Positions 1-8,321 of a DNA stretch of 15,163 bases are shown here, in pieces. Made by a program: the position numbers and the translations under genes. The stretch comes from Acidobacteriaceae bacterium. Its GTDB lineage: Bacteria > Acidobacteriota > Terriglobia > Terriglobales > Acidobacteriaceae. The notes below the pieces were generated by a model. That model made no database searches. It was not told the DNA's origin and was given only the letters and a program-made list of their open reading frames with translations. Location of the stretch: contig PMWR01000083.1 of the NCBI GenBank assembly GCA_003166055.1, positions 1-15,163 on the forward strand. The letters run 5' to 3'. Positions within the stretch are counted from its first letter, which is position 1, and each line of letters starts with the position of its first letter.

Positions 1-177
1 ATACGGCGCAAGCGAGGAGTTTGGAAAATCCTTGAGGTTGTAGGTAACGGTCACTTTCACGCCAGCTCGCGCCGCGGTGGCAAGGACATGGCGGTCCTTC
101 GGATGGTTGGTCGTCGCGGGAATCAGATCCTCGTATTCATGGTCGAGATATGCTGGCGCAGAAACGTTCCTGCAATC
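1..177 (-). pseudogene. PIN-domain (VapC-like) nuclease, C-terminal fragment, runs off the left edge
   Basis: A 59-codon stretch read on the minus strand and still open at base 1. It contains HPKDRHVLATA followed by VTVTYNLKDFP. This matches the conserved C-terminal half of the PIN_3/VapC-like RNase family, which typically reads DPxDRHVLAAA...GA..IVTxNLKDFP; the Asp residues in these motifs belong to the acidic metal-binding set of PIN domains. An in-frame stop lies immediately upstream (178-180), and none of the 59 codons is ATG, GTG or TTG, so the N-terminal half is missing in this frame. I found no PIN N-terminus in the other two frames upstream. The fragment is probably a decayed toxin gene, although a frameshift or an assembly error could give the same picture. 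Its true C-terminus is outside the window. Confidence 0.6.
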
Positions 178-301
178 TCAATCACCACCTCCTGCTTCCC
201 TGTGCGCCGTGAAGAAGGCCTCCACAGGTCAGGGACGAATTTACTCGTCCCGCACATTCAAATGAGAAGTGTAATTCCGGTCATATCCCAGGTAAGCATA
301 T
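178..301. other. Gene-free spacer downstream of the lipoprotein GH66 gene
   Basis: No coding region is supported here. It contains a small perfect inverted repeat (GGGACGA, six bases, TCGTCCC at 232-251), about 50 bases past the GH66 stop. That hairpin lacks a following T-run on the minus strand, so it is at best a weak transcript-end candidate. Confidence 0.4.
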
Positions 302-2530
302 TCAGTTGAGAGCTCGCTCCGCGTCTATTGGCGAAGTGAGGTTGGTTGCGATATAGACCATATCCCAATAGTCGAGTAACGGCAAAGTAAACGAAACATA
401 TGCACCGCCGCCGTCCTGCCCAGTCGTGAACGGAAGCGACGTCATTCTCCCGTTGTTGGTATCGGGAGACGCCCAAGACACACCGGCTACTTCGCCGTTG
501 CCATAGTAGTATTCCACCGTGATATTCTCTTGCGGCGTCGGGACTGGGTAGTTTGCGCTATCGTCGCGCCAATCGATATTAGTCTCCCCAATCAGATTGA
601 TGAGGTTGAGCATATGCAGCCCGTTACCATTATCCCTTGGAAATGCCCAAACTGTATTCGGAGAGGCGGAGCTGCCGCTTGCAATCCCGCTTAAGCTGAT
701 AGCGTTGTTGTTGTTGCGCAACCCTCCGCGGAGGAGATTCTCGTATTCGACATCGAAATCGTAATAAGTCTCCAGCATGTTCAACAACGAGGAGGATGGA
801 GTCAGGTCTTCATTTGGGAAATACTCATTATCGAGCATATCTAATCCGGGATTTCCCCCAACGCCATCCCCTAATTCCAGATGCGAGGCCCCACCTGCGA
901 GAATCGCGGCATTCGCGAGCAGAATGCCTGGTGTATTGAACCTGCTGGTCTGTCCCGAAATACCCAGGCTCTGTGCATAGTCGTAATCCATGTAGGCCGC
1001 AAGAACCACGCCCTGCCCAGGGTTAGACGAATTGATGCTATCGACAACAGCCTTCAAATCGTTGTATGTGTTCTGAGACCCGCCCTGTGCGCTCGGCCAG
1101 CATTCCACATAAGCGAAGTCTTCGGAACTCAACACCTGTGGCAATCCATACCCGCTCACTGCGTTGAACACGATAGTCTTCTGCAATTCAGTCCTCGCAC
1201 CGGTCAGGAAGGAAGCATACTCTGCCGGCAAATTGGGAGTCGCCAGCATTCCAGATGCGGTGTAAACAGTGCCGGGGTTCCCAAGTTGGTCGACCTGCCA
1301 TCCATCAAATGGATATGCTACAAAGACGTTGGCCTCCTGGCCGTAAATGTAGTTCTGCCAATTCGCATTTCCAGGGTCGAAGATGAAGATGTAGGGCGTG
1401 GCCCAATCAAGCGATGTGAAATTGATATTGACCTGATCTGTACCATTGCTGTTTTGATAAAGCCCCCATTGGGGATTGACACCGCTGCCGTCCGTTGCAT
1501 AGTTGGCCCACGCACCATAGATGAGGTTGTAGTTCATCGCCGACATCCCGTAAGAGTGAGCCGCATTGATGTAGTCGAGAACCGTTTGACGGAGATTCGT
1601 CTGATTGTTGATTTGAATCCATGAGGAGGCCGGGGCGGCTATTGAACCCGCGAGAGGCACATGATGCTTCTGCTGCCAGTCGTAGAACTGAATGCCATTG
1701 ATATGAAATCGATTGAGTTGGGCGATCTCGGCTGTGGATACATCCGCTGGTTGATCGGTGTAGGCGGCTACGAAACCATAGCGGGGATATTTGGTCCAGG
1801 TGGATGACACATCGATGGCTGAATTCGCGCTGTCCAGGATCGCGCCTGATGCGTCGGTTGCATTCACTTCGATCGAATAACCCTGAAAGTCAGTCGCTGG
1901 CGCAGTCCAGGTAAACGAAAGAGTATCCGTCGCTTGATTTGCCAAGGAGAATGCCTGCCCAGAAAGTGTTGTCTGGAGCGATCCTAGCTGAGTTACGTCG
2001 ATCGTGACCTCGCCGTCGGTCGCCGTCCCCATCGTATTTGTAAGGCTCACATTAATCGTGACCGTGGATCCGGGAGCATATCTCGCCGCGTCCGTACTTA
2101 CATTGCTGATGAGACGCGAAGTTGGTGTTGCGGAGACCTCATTCGATTGAGCAGAACTGCCCGTACTGTTGACGGCCGCGATTGTATAGAAGTAGGGCAC
2201 TCCGTTTATCAGGCTTGCGTCAGTAAATGAGGTACCGGAATTTCCCATTTGATAGGCAGTGCTTCCTTCATCACCCGATACACTCGACCGATAGATGCTA
2301 TACGAAGCTGCTCCACTGCTGGCTGCCCAGGAGAGTATCACCTGGGCATTTCCGGCCGCTGCCATGACACCTGTCGGCGCTGCGGGATGGGTGAGAATCG
2401 GTGTTATTCGACTACCGCCGCCGGATGAGCAGGCCGTCGCAGAGAGCACAAGAAATATAAGGAGCAATGCAAAAGCAGATGCATGACTCTTGAGCGATTC
2501 TCGGGCTCGCGAACTCCATCGATCGACCAT
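302..2530 (-). CDS. GH66 dextranase-like lipoprotein with FN3 domain
   Basis: Predicted secreted glycoside hydrolase family 66 enzyme, probably an endo-dextranase cutting alpha-1,6-glucan. Numbering is for the 742-aa protein starting at 2530. Residues 1-33 form a type II signal peptide ending in ATAC (Cys34), followed by a Ser/Gly linker, so a lipidated envelope protein is likely. Residues ~48-137 are a fibronectin type III domain. Next come the GH66 N-terminal Ig-like domain (~138-243) and a (beta/alpha)8 barrel opening with YPRYGFV and LNRFHINGIQFYDW. The likely nucleophile is Asp414 in FDGWQVDQLG and the acid/base is Glu476 in FAYVECW, equivalent to Asp385/Glu453 of Streptococcus mutans dextranase. 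Only ~266 residues follow Glu476, leaving no room for the CBM35 insertion of cycloisomaltooligosaccharide glucanotransferases, so dextranase is preferred. The open frame extends to 2704 but would overlap the TPR gene by 137 bases. The ATG at 2530 has AGGGA five bases upstream; 2545 is an alternative start. Confidence 0.92.
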   Translation of the reverse strand: MVDRWSSRARESLKSHASAFALLLIFLVLSATACSSGGGSRITPILTHPAAPTGVMAAAGNAQVILSWAASSGAASYSIYRSSVSGDEGSTAYQMGNSGTSFTDASLINGVPYFYTIAAVNSTGSSAQSNEVSATPTSRLISNVSTDAARYAPGSTVTINVSLTNTMGTATDGEVTIDVTQLGSLQTTLSGQAFSLANQATDTLSFTWTAPATDFQGYSIEVNATDASGAILDSANSAIDVSSTWTKYPRYGFVAAYTDQPADVSTAEIAQLNRFHINGIQFYDWQQKHHVPLAGSIAAPASSWIQINNQTNLRQTVLDYINAAHSYGMSAMNYNLIYGAWANYATDGSGVNPQWGLYQNSNGTDQVNINFTSLDWATPYIFIFDPGNANWQNYIYGQEANVFVAYPFDGWQVDQLGNPGTVYTASGMLATPNLPAEYASFLTGARTELQKTIVFNAVSGYGLPQVLSSEDFAYVECWPSAQGGSQNTYNDLKAVVDSINSSNPGQGVVLAAYMDYDYAQSLGISGQTSRFNTPGILLANAAILAGGASHLELGDGVGGNPGLDMLDNEYFPNEDLTPSSSLLNMLETYYDFDVEYENLLRGGLRNNNNAISLSGIASGSSASPNTVWAFPRDNGNGLHMLNLINLIGETNIDWRDDSANYPVPTPQENITVEYYYGNGEVAGVSWASPDTNNGRMTSLPFTTGQDGGGAYVSFTLPLLDYWDMVYIATNLTSPIDAERALN

Positions 2531-2535
2531 TTCCG

Positions 2536-2540
2536 TCCCT
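2536..2540 (-). promoter_or_regulatory. Ribosome binding site that sets the GH66 lipoprotein start
   Basis: AGGGA on the minus strand, five bases before the ATG at 2528-2530. It lies between the TPR stop codon (2568-2570) and the GH66 start, so the two genes are likely co-transcribed with a ~37-base gap. The competing in-frame ATG at 2545 has no comparable upstream purine run. Confidence 0.5.
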
Positions 2541-2567
2541 GACATCGCGACAGATTCTTCGAAACAG

Positions 2568-4418
2568 TTACTTAACGAACTGAGCCGCGGCATCTGCTTG
2601 CCGTCGAAGCTTTGCTGATTGATCAAGAGCCTGAGCTGCGGCCGACCGATCTCCCGTCCTCGCGTAAAGGCGGCCGAGTCGAAAGTAGAAGCTTCCGTCA
2701 ACATCGATCGACAAAGCCTGCTTCAGCTCGGCGATGGCTTGTGGCAGATCGCCCCGATCCTCATAGACCTGACTCAAATCCGCATGGACGTAAGGAAGTT
2801 CCTCAGGAGTGACGTGTAGGGCTTTCAGCAGAAACGACAGTGCGTCGGCCAGGTTCGAGCGATTGACCAGGATCTCCCCCATCAGGTAGTTTGCTTCGGG
2901 ATCGTCTGGGTTCGCCGTCAAGACATACTGCAATTCATGTTCCGCGTCATCAGACTTGTGATCCGAGTTGAGAACTCGCGCAAGCCCCAAATGCGCCGAA
3001 AGAAATTCCGGTTTCACGGCAATTGCCTTCCGATATTCGTCCGCGGCTTCAGCCAGGTCACCCTTTTCGCGCAGCATGTCTCCTGTGAGTGCGTGAAGTG
3101 AGGCCGAATTCGGATTTATGTTGGTTGCCTCTGCCAGTGCAGCCAACCCCAGGCGCTCTGCTGATTGAATACGCCAGTAAAGCGCCTCTGCATCCACTGG
3201 AGCATCCTTCAAAATCTTCGCGGTAGCGTTCATAACGATGTCGTCGCGGCCAATGTAGTAGGAACAGAGGGCCAGGCTGCGAAGATCCGGTGCGCTGAGC
3301 TTAGCAAATGAGTCATTCAGAGAAGAACTGCACGCGGCGTAATGGCCATGCTTCAGGAAGTCCGCGGCGAATATCATGCTGGCGGGGGAAATGGTGCTCG
3401 ACTGATTGGTCGCGACAATCTCTCGAACGCGATCCCCAGCCCCAGCCTTGACCATCTCGTCAAGAAACAGATCCGCATTGCTCTGAACGAAGAGCATATC
3501 TGACTCAACGGCTTCGTTGAGTTCGCGAAGAGCGTTCACGGGATCGTTCCGATTTGCGTCGAGAGCCGCCAATCCAAGCTTGGCAAGAAGACAGCCCTCT
3601 CCGGAGCGAGAGTTCCAGTCCAATTGAAATTGCTCTGCAGCGTCATCGAGTTTGGAAGCTTTGAGATAGGCAAAACCAAGGTATGTATGAGCACACGGCA
3701 CGGCATGCGGGCTTCCAACAACCGCGCTCAGAGTCGCTATGGCTTTGTCCGCCTTCCCCTGCTGCAAATAGGACTGGCCAAGAAGCAGCGCACGATAAGG
3801 CGATTGGGAATGCTGGAGACCAGGCTCCATCTCCTTTTCCATACTCAGGTACGTTGCCCCCAGGCCGTACCATGCGGTCGCGTTTTTGCCGTCGAGTTGA
3901 GTAGCGCGGGTGAATTGTTCCAGGGCTTCAGAGTATCGCTTCAGTTGCAGGTAGCTATTCGCAAGCCCTACACGGGCTTCGGCTTGATCCGGCTTCTCGT
4001 CCGTTGCCTTCTGAAGATAGGGCAATGCCAGGCTTGGATTGTCGAGCTTGAGATAGTCCAGTCCCGTTAAGAGATTGGGTGCGAAAAGATCTCCATGCTT
4101 TGCCAGTACGTGCTGGAAGGTCGCGATAGCCGCCTTGAAGTCACCGCTCAGGTGAAGCATCAGGCCAAGATTCACCTCCGCCTCCATGAAGTCAGGCTGC
4201 AGAAGAAGAATCTTTCGGTAAAGTGTTGCGGCATGACTGTACTGTTGCGATTGCTGAGCGGCAGATGCCTCTTTCCATAACTGTCCGACTGTCACCTCGG
4301 CCGACTGAGCTGACGTCCAACACGAGAAAGCGATCGAGCAGCCGATGATTACCGCAGGCAGGGCGTGACGTGACAATCGGCGGAAGGCTTGGGCGAATGG
4401 ACCGCGAGGACTTTGCAT
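2568..4418 (-). CDS. Periplasmic tetratricopeptide-repeat protein
   Basis: A 616-aa exported TPR protein. Residues ~17-40 form a hydrophobic signal segment with a likely signal peptidase I site after AQSA (residue 40). The mature part is almost entirely helix-turn-helix TPR repeats. A first block covers ~45-200, with clear units such as AEVNLGLMLHLSGDFKAAIA and ALEQFTRATQLDGKNATAWY. A degenerate middle follows (~205-430), and a second regular block covers ~438-607 with consensus G-Y-A-P spacing (LTGDMLREKGDLAEAADEYR and four following units). No enzyme domain is seen, so it is probably a protein-binding scaffold in the periplasm. It lies between the receptor and the GH66 lipoprotein on the same strand, which suggests a role in assembling or docking that pair. 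The partner is unknown. GAAGGG about 11 bases upstream is a passable ribosome-binding site. TPR proteins are very common in this phylum, so a link to sugar use rests on position alone. Confidence 0.88.
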   Translation of the reverse strand: MQSPRGPFAQAFRRLSRHALPAVIIGCSIAFSCWTSAQSAEVTVGQLWKEASAAQQSQQYSHAATLYRKILLLQPDFMEAEVNLGLMLHLSGDFKAAIATFQHVLAKHGDLFAPNLLTGLDYLKLDNPSLALPYLQKATDEKPDQAEARVGLANSYLQLKRYSEALEQFTRATQLDGKNATAWYGLGATYLSMEKEMEPGLQHSQSPYRALLLGQSYLQQGKADKAIATLSAVVGSPHAVPCAHTYLGFAYLKASKLDDAAEQFQLDWNSRSGEGCLLAKLGLAALDANRNDPVNALRELNEAVESDMLFVQSNADLFLDEMVKAGAGDRVREIVATNQSSTISPASMIFAADFLKHGHYAACSSSLNDSFAKLSAPDLRSLALCSYYIGRDDIVMNATAKILKDAPVDAEALYWRIQSAERLGLAALAEATNINPNSASLHALTGDMLREKGDLAEAADEYRKAIAVKPEFLSAHLGLARVLNSDHKSDDAEHELQYVLTANPDDPEANYLMGEILVNRSNLADALSFLLKALHVTPEELPYVHADLSQVYEDRGDLPQAIAELKQALSIDVDGSFYFRLGRLYARTGDRSAAAQALDQSAKLRRQADAAAQFVK

Positions 4419-4453
4419 TTGCCGAACACCCTTCTACGTCACAGAGAGCGAAA

Positions 4454-4477
4454 TGGGCACGGCCTCAGCCGTGCCCA
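4454..4477 (-). terminator. Strong hairpin between the receptor and TPR genes
   Basis: Perfect inverted repeat: TGGGCACGGC, a four-base loop, then GCCGTGCCCA. It starts about 95 bases after the receptor stop and ends about 35 bases before the TPR start. On the minus strand it is followed by ATTTCG, a short and broken T-tract; on the plus strand by AAAAGG. It could be a partial terminator that lowers expression of the TPR and GH66 genes relative to the receptor, an mRNA-stabilising hairpin, or a dispersed intergenic repeat. Confidence 0.5.
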
Positions 4478-4572
4478 AAAGGCTCGTCAATTACCCAGAC
4501 TTCAGGTCAGGAGGGAATGTCCGATTTATTTGGGTCTTTGCTTGCAGCGCGATCGGGCTTTCCCCTCAAGCT

Positions 4573-7500
4573 TCACCAGATCAATTTTACTGCGGCTTGT
4601 AGTTCGCGTGGCTGAAATGCCCCCGAAATATAACCGAAGGACGCGTCTCCTAGTCCGGTATCTGGGTTCGTGAACCGTGGATGATTGAACGCGTCGAATG
4701 CTTCGGCGCGCAGCTGAAGTTTGATGAGATCGTTGAAGACGAAATACTTCTGCAGAGCCATGTCCCAATTATCAGTCCCCGTGCTCCTCAAATACGAGAG
4801 ATTCCGCTCCACCGTTCCATAGGTGAAGTTGGGCGCTTGCTCAAACGCGGTGGTGTCAAATCCGCGCACTCCTTCAGCGGTAATGGTGTGCGCAACCTTC
4901 GCTGGGAAGTGGACCTGATTCGGACTTTGTCCACCACCAAAAGAGTAAGAGGTGTTGTTGTCGTCAGTCAGCGAGAGCGGAACTCCACTTCTGAATGTGG
5001 TGATTCCGCTGAATTGCCATCCGCCCACTACTGCATCGACGGCTTTGTTCGCATCCCCGCCAATCGCCTTGCCGCGTCCGATGGGGAGCTGATAAATGTA
5101 GTTGATGACCAAGGCGTTTGGGACGTCCGATGCATCGACTGACTTATCCAGGGCGATGTTGTTGTTATCCCTGAATTCCTGGTTTGAGGCGCCCCAGCTC
5201 CAGGCTGCATTGCCTGTTACATCGTCAATCCACTTTGATCGGTTGTAGGAGGCCAGCATCTGGAATCCATGCGAAAACCGATGGGTCCAGGTAACCATCA
5301 GCGCATTATAGGTATCGAATCCTATGGGCGCCTGCTGGCTGTTTACGCTGCAGAATTCTGGAAATGGCTTATCCAGTTGCTCTTGAAAGACGGTCGCGCC
5401 GCTGAGACCGCAACCGCTATTCGGAGCGTAACCATAGAACGGATTGGTGACGAGATTGTAAAGCGGATTCGGCTGTCCCGCAGCTACCGCTTGTGCGGCC
5501 TGCTGAATAAACACATCTGGAACCTGGTTGAGATTGACGGCGCCAGCTACAGGCAGATGGGTGCCCTTGTTGCCTACATACTGCGCTTCCACAACATCGC
5601 TCTTCGACAAAGCGAATTGCAGCCCAAAGGTGTAGTCCTGAACGTACGGACTGCTCCAATTATGCTGAATGGCATTTACGCCGTTGCCGAAATCAGTTAG
5701 CCCACCCAGTGCATTTCCTACGATTGGCACCAGCCCACCGCTGAATGCCTGGCTTGCGGGGTTAGTAATGGTATACCCGTTGGTTGGGGCATCGGCCCAA
5801 TTCGTCGTTTGCGAATATCCGTTCAGATTTGAATCGAAGGCCAACGACGCACGCTGTGGGTAGAATATCCCGTAAGCTCCGCGCACCACCAACTTATCGA
5901 GCGCATGGTATGAGAAGCCGAATCGAGGAGCAATGTTCCCGTAGCTGTTTGTGATCACGCCGCGCTCGTTGTTTCCGCCGGTGTAGACCAGCTCACCCGG
6001 CACGGAGGTTCCAATCAATGCGGAGATCGGATTGCTGGCTGTGGTGTCGAACCATGCCAGTTTATTGAAGCGGTCTGTCGGGGAAGGCTGAAGTTCATAC
6101 CTGATGCCAAGATTAAGTGTCAGCTTCTTGTTAAGCTTCCAGTCATCCTGAAAATACCAGTCAATCTTCTTCATGTTTGACGTCTGAGAGCCGGTCAAAC
6201 CGAATGACCCGCTTCCCACGCCGAGCAGAAAGCTTGCGAACGGGTTGCCGGTGCTGGCGACATCGACGTTCAGTGGATCATACCCGCTGGTCCCACTCTG
6301 GGTGAAGTTGAGGTTGGCATTGCCCGGAGAAAGATTGTTGTAATACTGAGAAGTGAAATCGAATCCGAACGTAAACAAATGCCGCCCAAACGTGTCCGTA
6401 AAATCTGTTCCGATTGACCGGTCTTCTCTGGGAGCAGTCTGAGGGCTGCCGGAACCGAGGCCTGCGTATTCACCCAGGCTCACGCCGGGAAAAACACCCC
6501 CGCCCACATTCAATGAAGACAGCCAGCCGAGTTGAGTCACGTCAAATGGATTTCCCTGCGGCAGATTTGTCTCAACCCATCTGTTCCATCCCCCATTGAC
6601 GCTCATAACCAGGGACGGCGTCAGCACCTGCGAGAAGCCCATGGCGAAGTCCCACCGGTTGTCGCCGTTCTTGAGCCCCGGGCCGCCCACGTCGTTTCCA
6701 TACAAGGCCGCGCCGCCAGTCTTGTACTCGTCCTTATTTGACCAGCGTCCGTAAACTCTCGACTTGTCGTTAAAGTTGTGATCGATGCGGACGGTGTAGG
6801 CGTCCTGCTGCTGCGGCGACGACGCATTCGCCACGAAATTATTCGCCGTCTGCGTGTTGGTTGGCTGCGGGTAATACTTCAAGAGCACTGTTGCCAGCTT
6901 GTCGAATCTCGTCGAGGAGATCATGTTGGTAGGAACTCCGCCGGAAACTCCTCCGAACGGATCCACAATGATCCCGGTTTGGTTAGCGACCAACCCTGAG
7001 ACCGGATCTCTCTCCCCGGCCGTAACATGGCGCGCGGAATACGGATCGTAGATAGCTCCGTTATAGATCGGTCTGCCGAGATAGTCGTTGTTCCCGGTGG
7101 CAGTTCCAAGCTGGGCTGAGAAATCGCCGCTCTGGTTGGCCTTGGTCGGAACGGTATCTGTCGCCGTTACCGGAGATGCCGCGCGAAGACCTTCATAAGA
7201 GCCAAAGAAGAACGTCCTGTCGCGCCCTGCGTACAGGTGGGGAAGCACAACCGGACCGCCCAGAGTAAAGCCGAATTGGCTGCGCTCGTAATGCACCGCA
7301 GGCTGGTTGTCAAAGAAGTTACGTGCGTCTGCAGCACTGTTGCGCAGGAACTCAAAGGCGTCGCCGTGGAGATCCCTGGTCCCGGACTTCGTGACCATGT
7401 TGATCACATTGCCGGAACTGAAGCCAAACTGCGCAGAGAAGCTGTTGGTTTGCAGCCGGAATTCCTGCGTCTCATCGATTCCCGGCGGGTACATGATTGC

Positions 7501-8211
7501 TCCCCACTGCCCGTCGGCATCCCAATGGCCGTCCAGCAGCCATTCGGTATCTCCAAATCTGCTACCCGCGAAGTTGAGGAAGGTAAGATCCTGATCGGCG
7601 TTGGCCGAATTCGCGCTCGTTCCTCCGGTCCACTGAGTGAGGGCCTGGTTTGTGACGGAAGCATTCAGGAATACGAGGCTCGCGACATTCCTCTCATTGA
7701 GAGGAAGATCAAGGATCTCCCTGGTGTCTACGAAGGTGGAGATATTTGCATCTTCCGTATTCAACTGCGGCGTTTGCGATGTGACCATGATCTTTTCCGA
7801 AACGCTCGCCAACGGAAGCGAAATGGGAATCTCAAGAGACTGGCCTACTTCCAGGATGATGTTGGTTTGGGTATAGGCGCTGAGACCTTGTTTTTGGACC
7901 GTCAGCGTGTATTGCCCCGGAGGCAACAGGGTGAACGTATACAGCCCCGTTCCGCTTGTCTTTTCCTGGCGCTGAAAATGTTGATCCGGACTGATGAGCG
8001 TTACCGTTGCGTCCGGAATCACGGCACCTGTTTTGTCGGTCACCGTCCCGGAGAGTGTTGCGCTGACCGCCTGGGTCTGGCCTAATGCCCGGTTGAGCGG
8101 CACCATTAGCACCGCGATGACTACCAACCAGACCTGCACCAGTCGAGTGAATTGAGCCACGAATCCTCGATTTTCACCTGCGTCTCCTGTATCTCTCTGC
8201 CACTTGATCAT
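4573..8211 (-). CDS. Oar-like TonB-dependent outer-membrane receptor with carboxypeptidase-regulatory-like domain
   Basis: A 1212-aa outer-membrane transporter, inferred to import isomalto-oligosaccharides using TonB energy. Numbering is from the ATG at 8211. A signal peptide covers ~1-45 (hydrophobic core VWLVVIAVLMVPL, ending RALG). Residues ~48-135 form a carboxypeptidase-regulatory-like Ig fold (LSGTVTDKTGAVIPDATVTL, then LPPGQYTLTV). A plug domain follows with the family-typical REILDLPLNERNVASL at ~164-179, which in relatives usually reads LPLNGRN. The rest is a large beta-barrel ending in AVKLIW with a terminal aromatic residue. This is the Oar-type architecture abundant in Acidobacteriota; no SusD-type partner is encoded in the window. 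The open frame continues to 8376, but the ATG at 8211 is preceded by GGAGG at seven bases and leads straight into a signal peptide, whereas the extra 55 residues are Cys- and Arg-rich and overlie an inverted-repeat region. Substrate is inferred only from neighbouring GH66 and GH13 genes. Confidence 0.93.
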   Translation of the reverse strand: MIKWQRDTGDAGENRGFVAQFTRLVQVWLVVIAVLMVPLNRALGQTQAVSATLSGTVTDKTGAVIPDATVTLISPDQHFQRQEKTSGTGLYTFTLLPPGQYTLTVQKQGLSAYTQTNIILEVGQSLEIPISLPLASVSEKIMVTSQTPQLNTEDANISTFVDTREILDLPLNERNVASLVFLNASVTNQALTQWTGGTSANSANADQDLTFLNFAGSRFGDTEWLLDGHWDADGQWGAIMYPPGIDETQEFRLQTNSFSAQFGFSSGNVINMVTKSGTRDLHGDAFEFLRNSAADARNFFDNQPAVHYERSQFGFTLGGPVVLPHLYAGRDRTFFFGSYEGLRAASPVTATDTVPTKANQSGDFSAQLGTATGNNDYLGRPIYNGAIYDPYSARHVTAGERDPVSGLVANQTGIIVDPFGGVSGGVPTNMISSTRFDKLATVLLKYYPQPTNTQTANNFVANASSPQQQDAYTVRIDHNFNDKSRVYGRWSNKDEYKTGGAALYGNDVGGPGLKNGDNRWDFAMGFSQVLTPSLVMSVNGGWNRWVETNLPQGNPFDVTQLGWLSSLNVGGGVFPGVSLGEYAGLGSGSPQTAPREDRSIGTDFTDTFGRHLFTFGFDFTSQYYNNLSPGNANLNFTQSGTSGYDPLNVDVASTGNPFASFLLGVGSGSFGLTGSQTSNMKKIDWYFQDDWKLNKKLTLNLGIRYELQPSPTDRFNKLAWFDTTASNPISALIGTSVPGELVYTGGNNERGVITNSYGNIAPRFGFSYHALDKLVVRGAYGIFYPQRASLAFDSNLNGYSQTTNWADAPTNGYTITNPASQAFSGGLVPIVGNALGGLTDFGNGVNAIQHNWSSPYVQDYTFGLQFALSKSDVVEAQYVGNKGTHLPVAGAVNLNQVPDVFIQQAAQAVAAGQPNPLYNLVTNPFYGYAPNSGCGLSGATVFQEQLDKPFPEFCSVNSQQAPIGFDTYNALMVTWTHRFSHGFQMLASYNRSKWIDDVTGNAAWSWGASNQEFRDNNNIALDKSVDASDVPNALVINYIYQLPIGRGKAIGGDANKAVDAVVGGWQFSGITTFRSGVPLSLTDDNNTSYSFGGGQSPNQVHFPAKVAHTITAEGVRGFDTTAFEQAPNFTYGTVERNLSYLRSTGTDNWDMALQKYFVFNDLIKLQLRAEAFDAFNHPRFTNPDTGLGDASFGYISGAFQPRELQAAVKLIW

Positions 8212-8218
8212 GTGATTG

Positions 8219-8223
8219 CCTCC
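8219..8223 (-). promoter_or_regulatory. Ribosome binding site of the TonB receptor
   Basis: GGAGG on the minus strand, seven bases before the ATG at 8209-8211. It decides the start against the longer open frame beginning at 8376. Confidence 0.75.
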
Positions 8224-8294
8224 ATCATTGGTTTCACTAGCTGTGGAAAAACTTGCAGTGCTCACTCTCCGTGCTTGGATTCGGTGGCTCTCGC

Positions 8295-8321
8295 ATTCTA
8301 AGCCTGTCCGTTGGCAAGCAA
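8295..8321 (-). promoter_or_regulatory. Candidate sigma-70 promoter for the receptor group
   Basis: On the minus strand, TAGAAT (8295-8300) could be a -10 and TTGCTT (8316-8321) a -35, with a short 15-base spacer. Transcription would start roughly 75-80 bases before the receptor ATG. The -35 directly abuts the nested inverted repeats at 8321-8384, consistent with a regulated promoter. The assignment is weak because of the non-ideal spacer and -35. Confidence 0.3.

Noticed and set aside
232..251. Small inverted repeat after the GH66 lipoprotein as a terminator
   Set aside because: Only seven base pairs with a six-base loop and no T-run after it on the minus strand. It is noted in the spacer entry but not called as a terminator.
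280..290. The ten-base word GGATATGACC near both ends of the window, as a possible element boundary
   Set aside because: Similarity does not extend beyond about ten bases, and shared ten-base words are expected by chance in 15 kb.
881..1624. A 247-codon open frame on the plus strand inside the lipoprotein GH66 gene
   Set aside because: It lies antisense to the GH66 catalytic barrel and its translation has no family resemblance.
302..2530. Cycloisomaltooligosaccharide glucanotransferase activity for the GH66 enzymes
   Set aside because: Both proteins lack space for the CBM35 insertion that follows the acid/base residue in those enzymes; dextranase fits the length better.
2568..4418. TPR protein as a lipoprotein, because of Cys33 in the signal region
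   Set aside because: The residues before Cys33 (AFS) are a poor lipobox, and a signal peptidase I site (AQSA) follows directly.
7237..8085. A 282-codon open frame on the plus strand inside the receptor gene
   Set aside because: It is antisense to well-conserved carboxypeptidase-regulatory and plug regions, has no recognisable domain and reads as a codon-bias shadow of the receptor.
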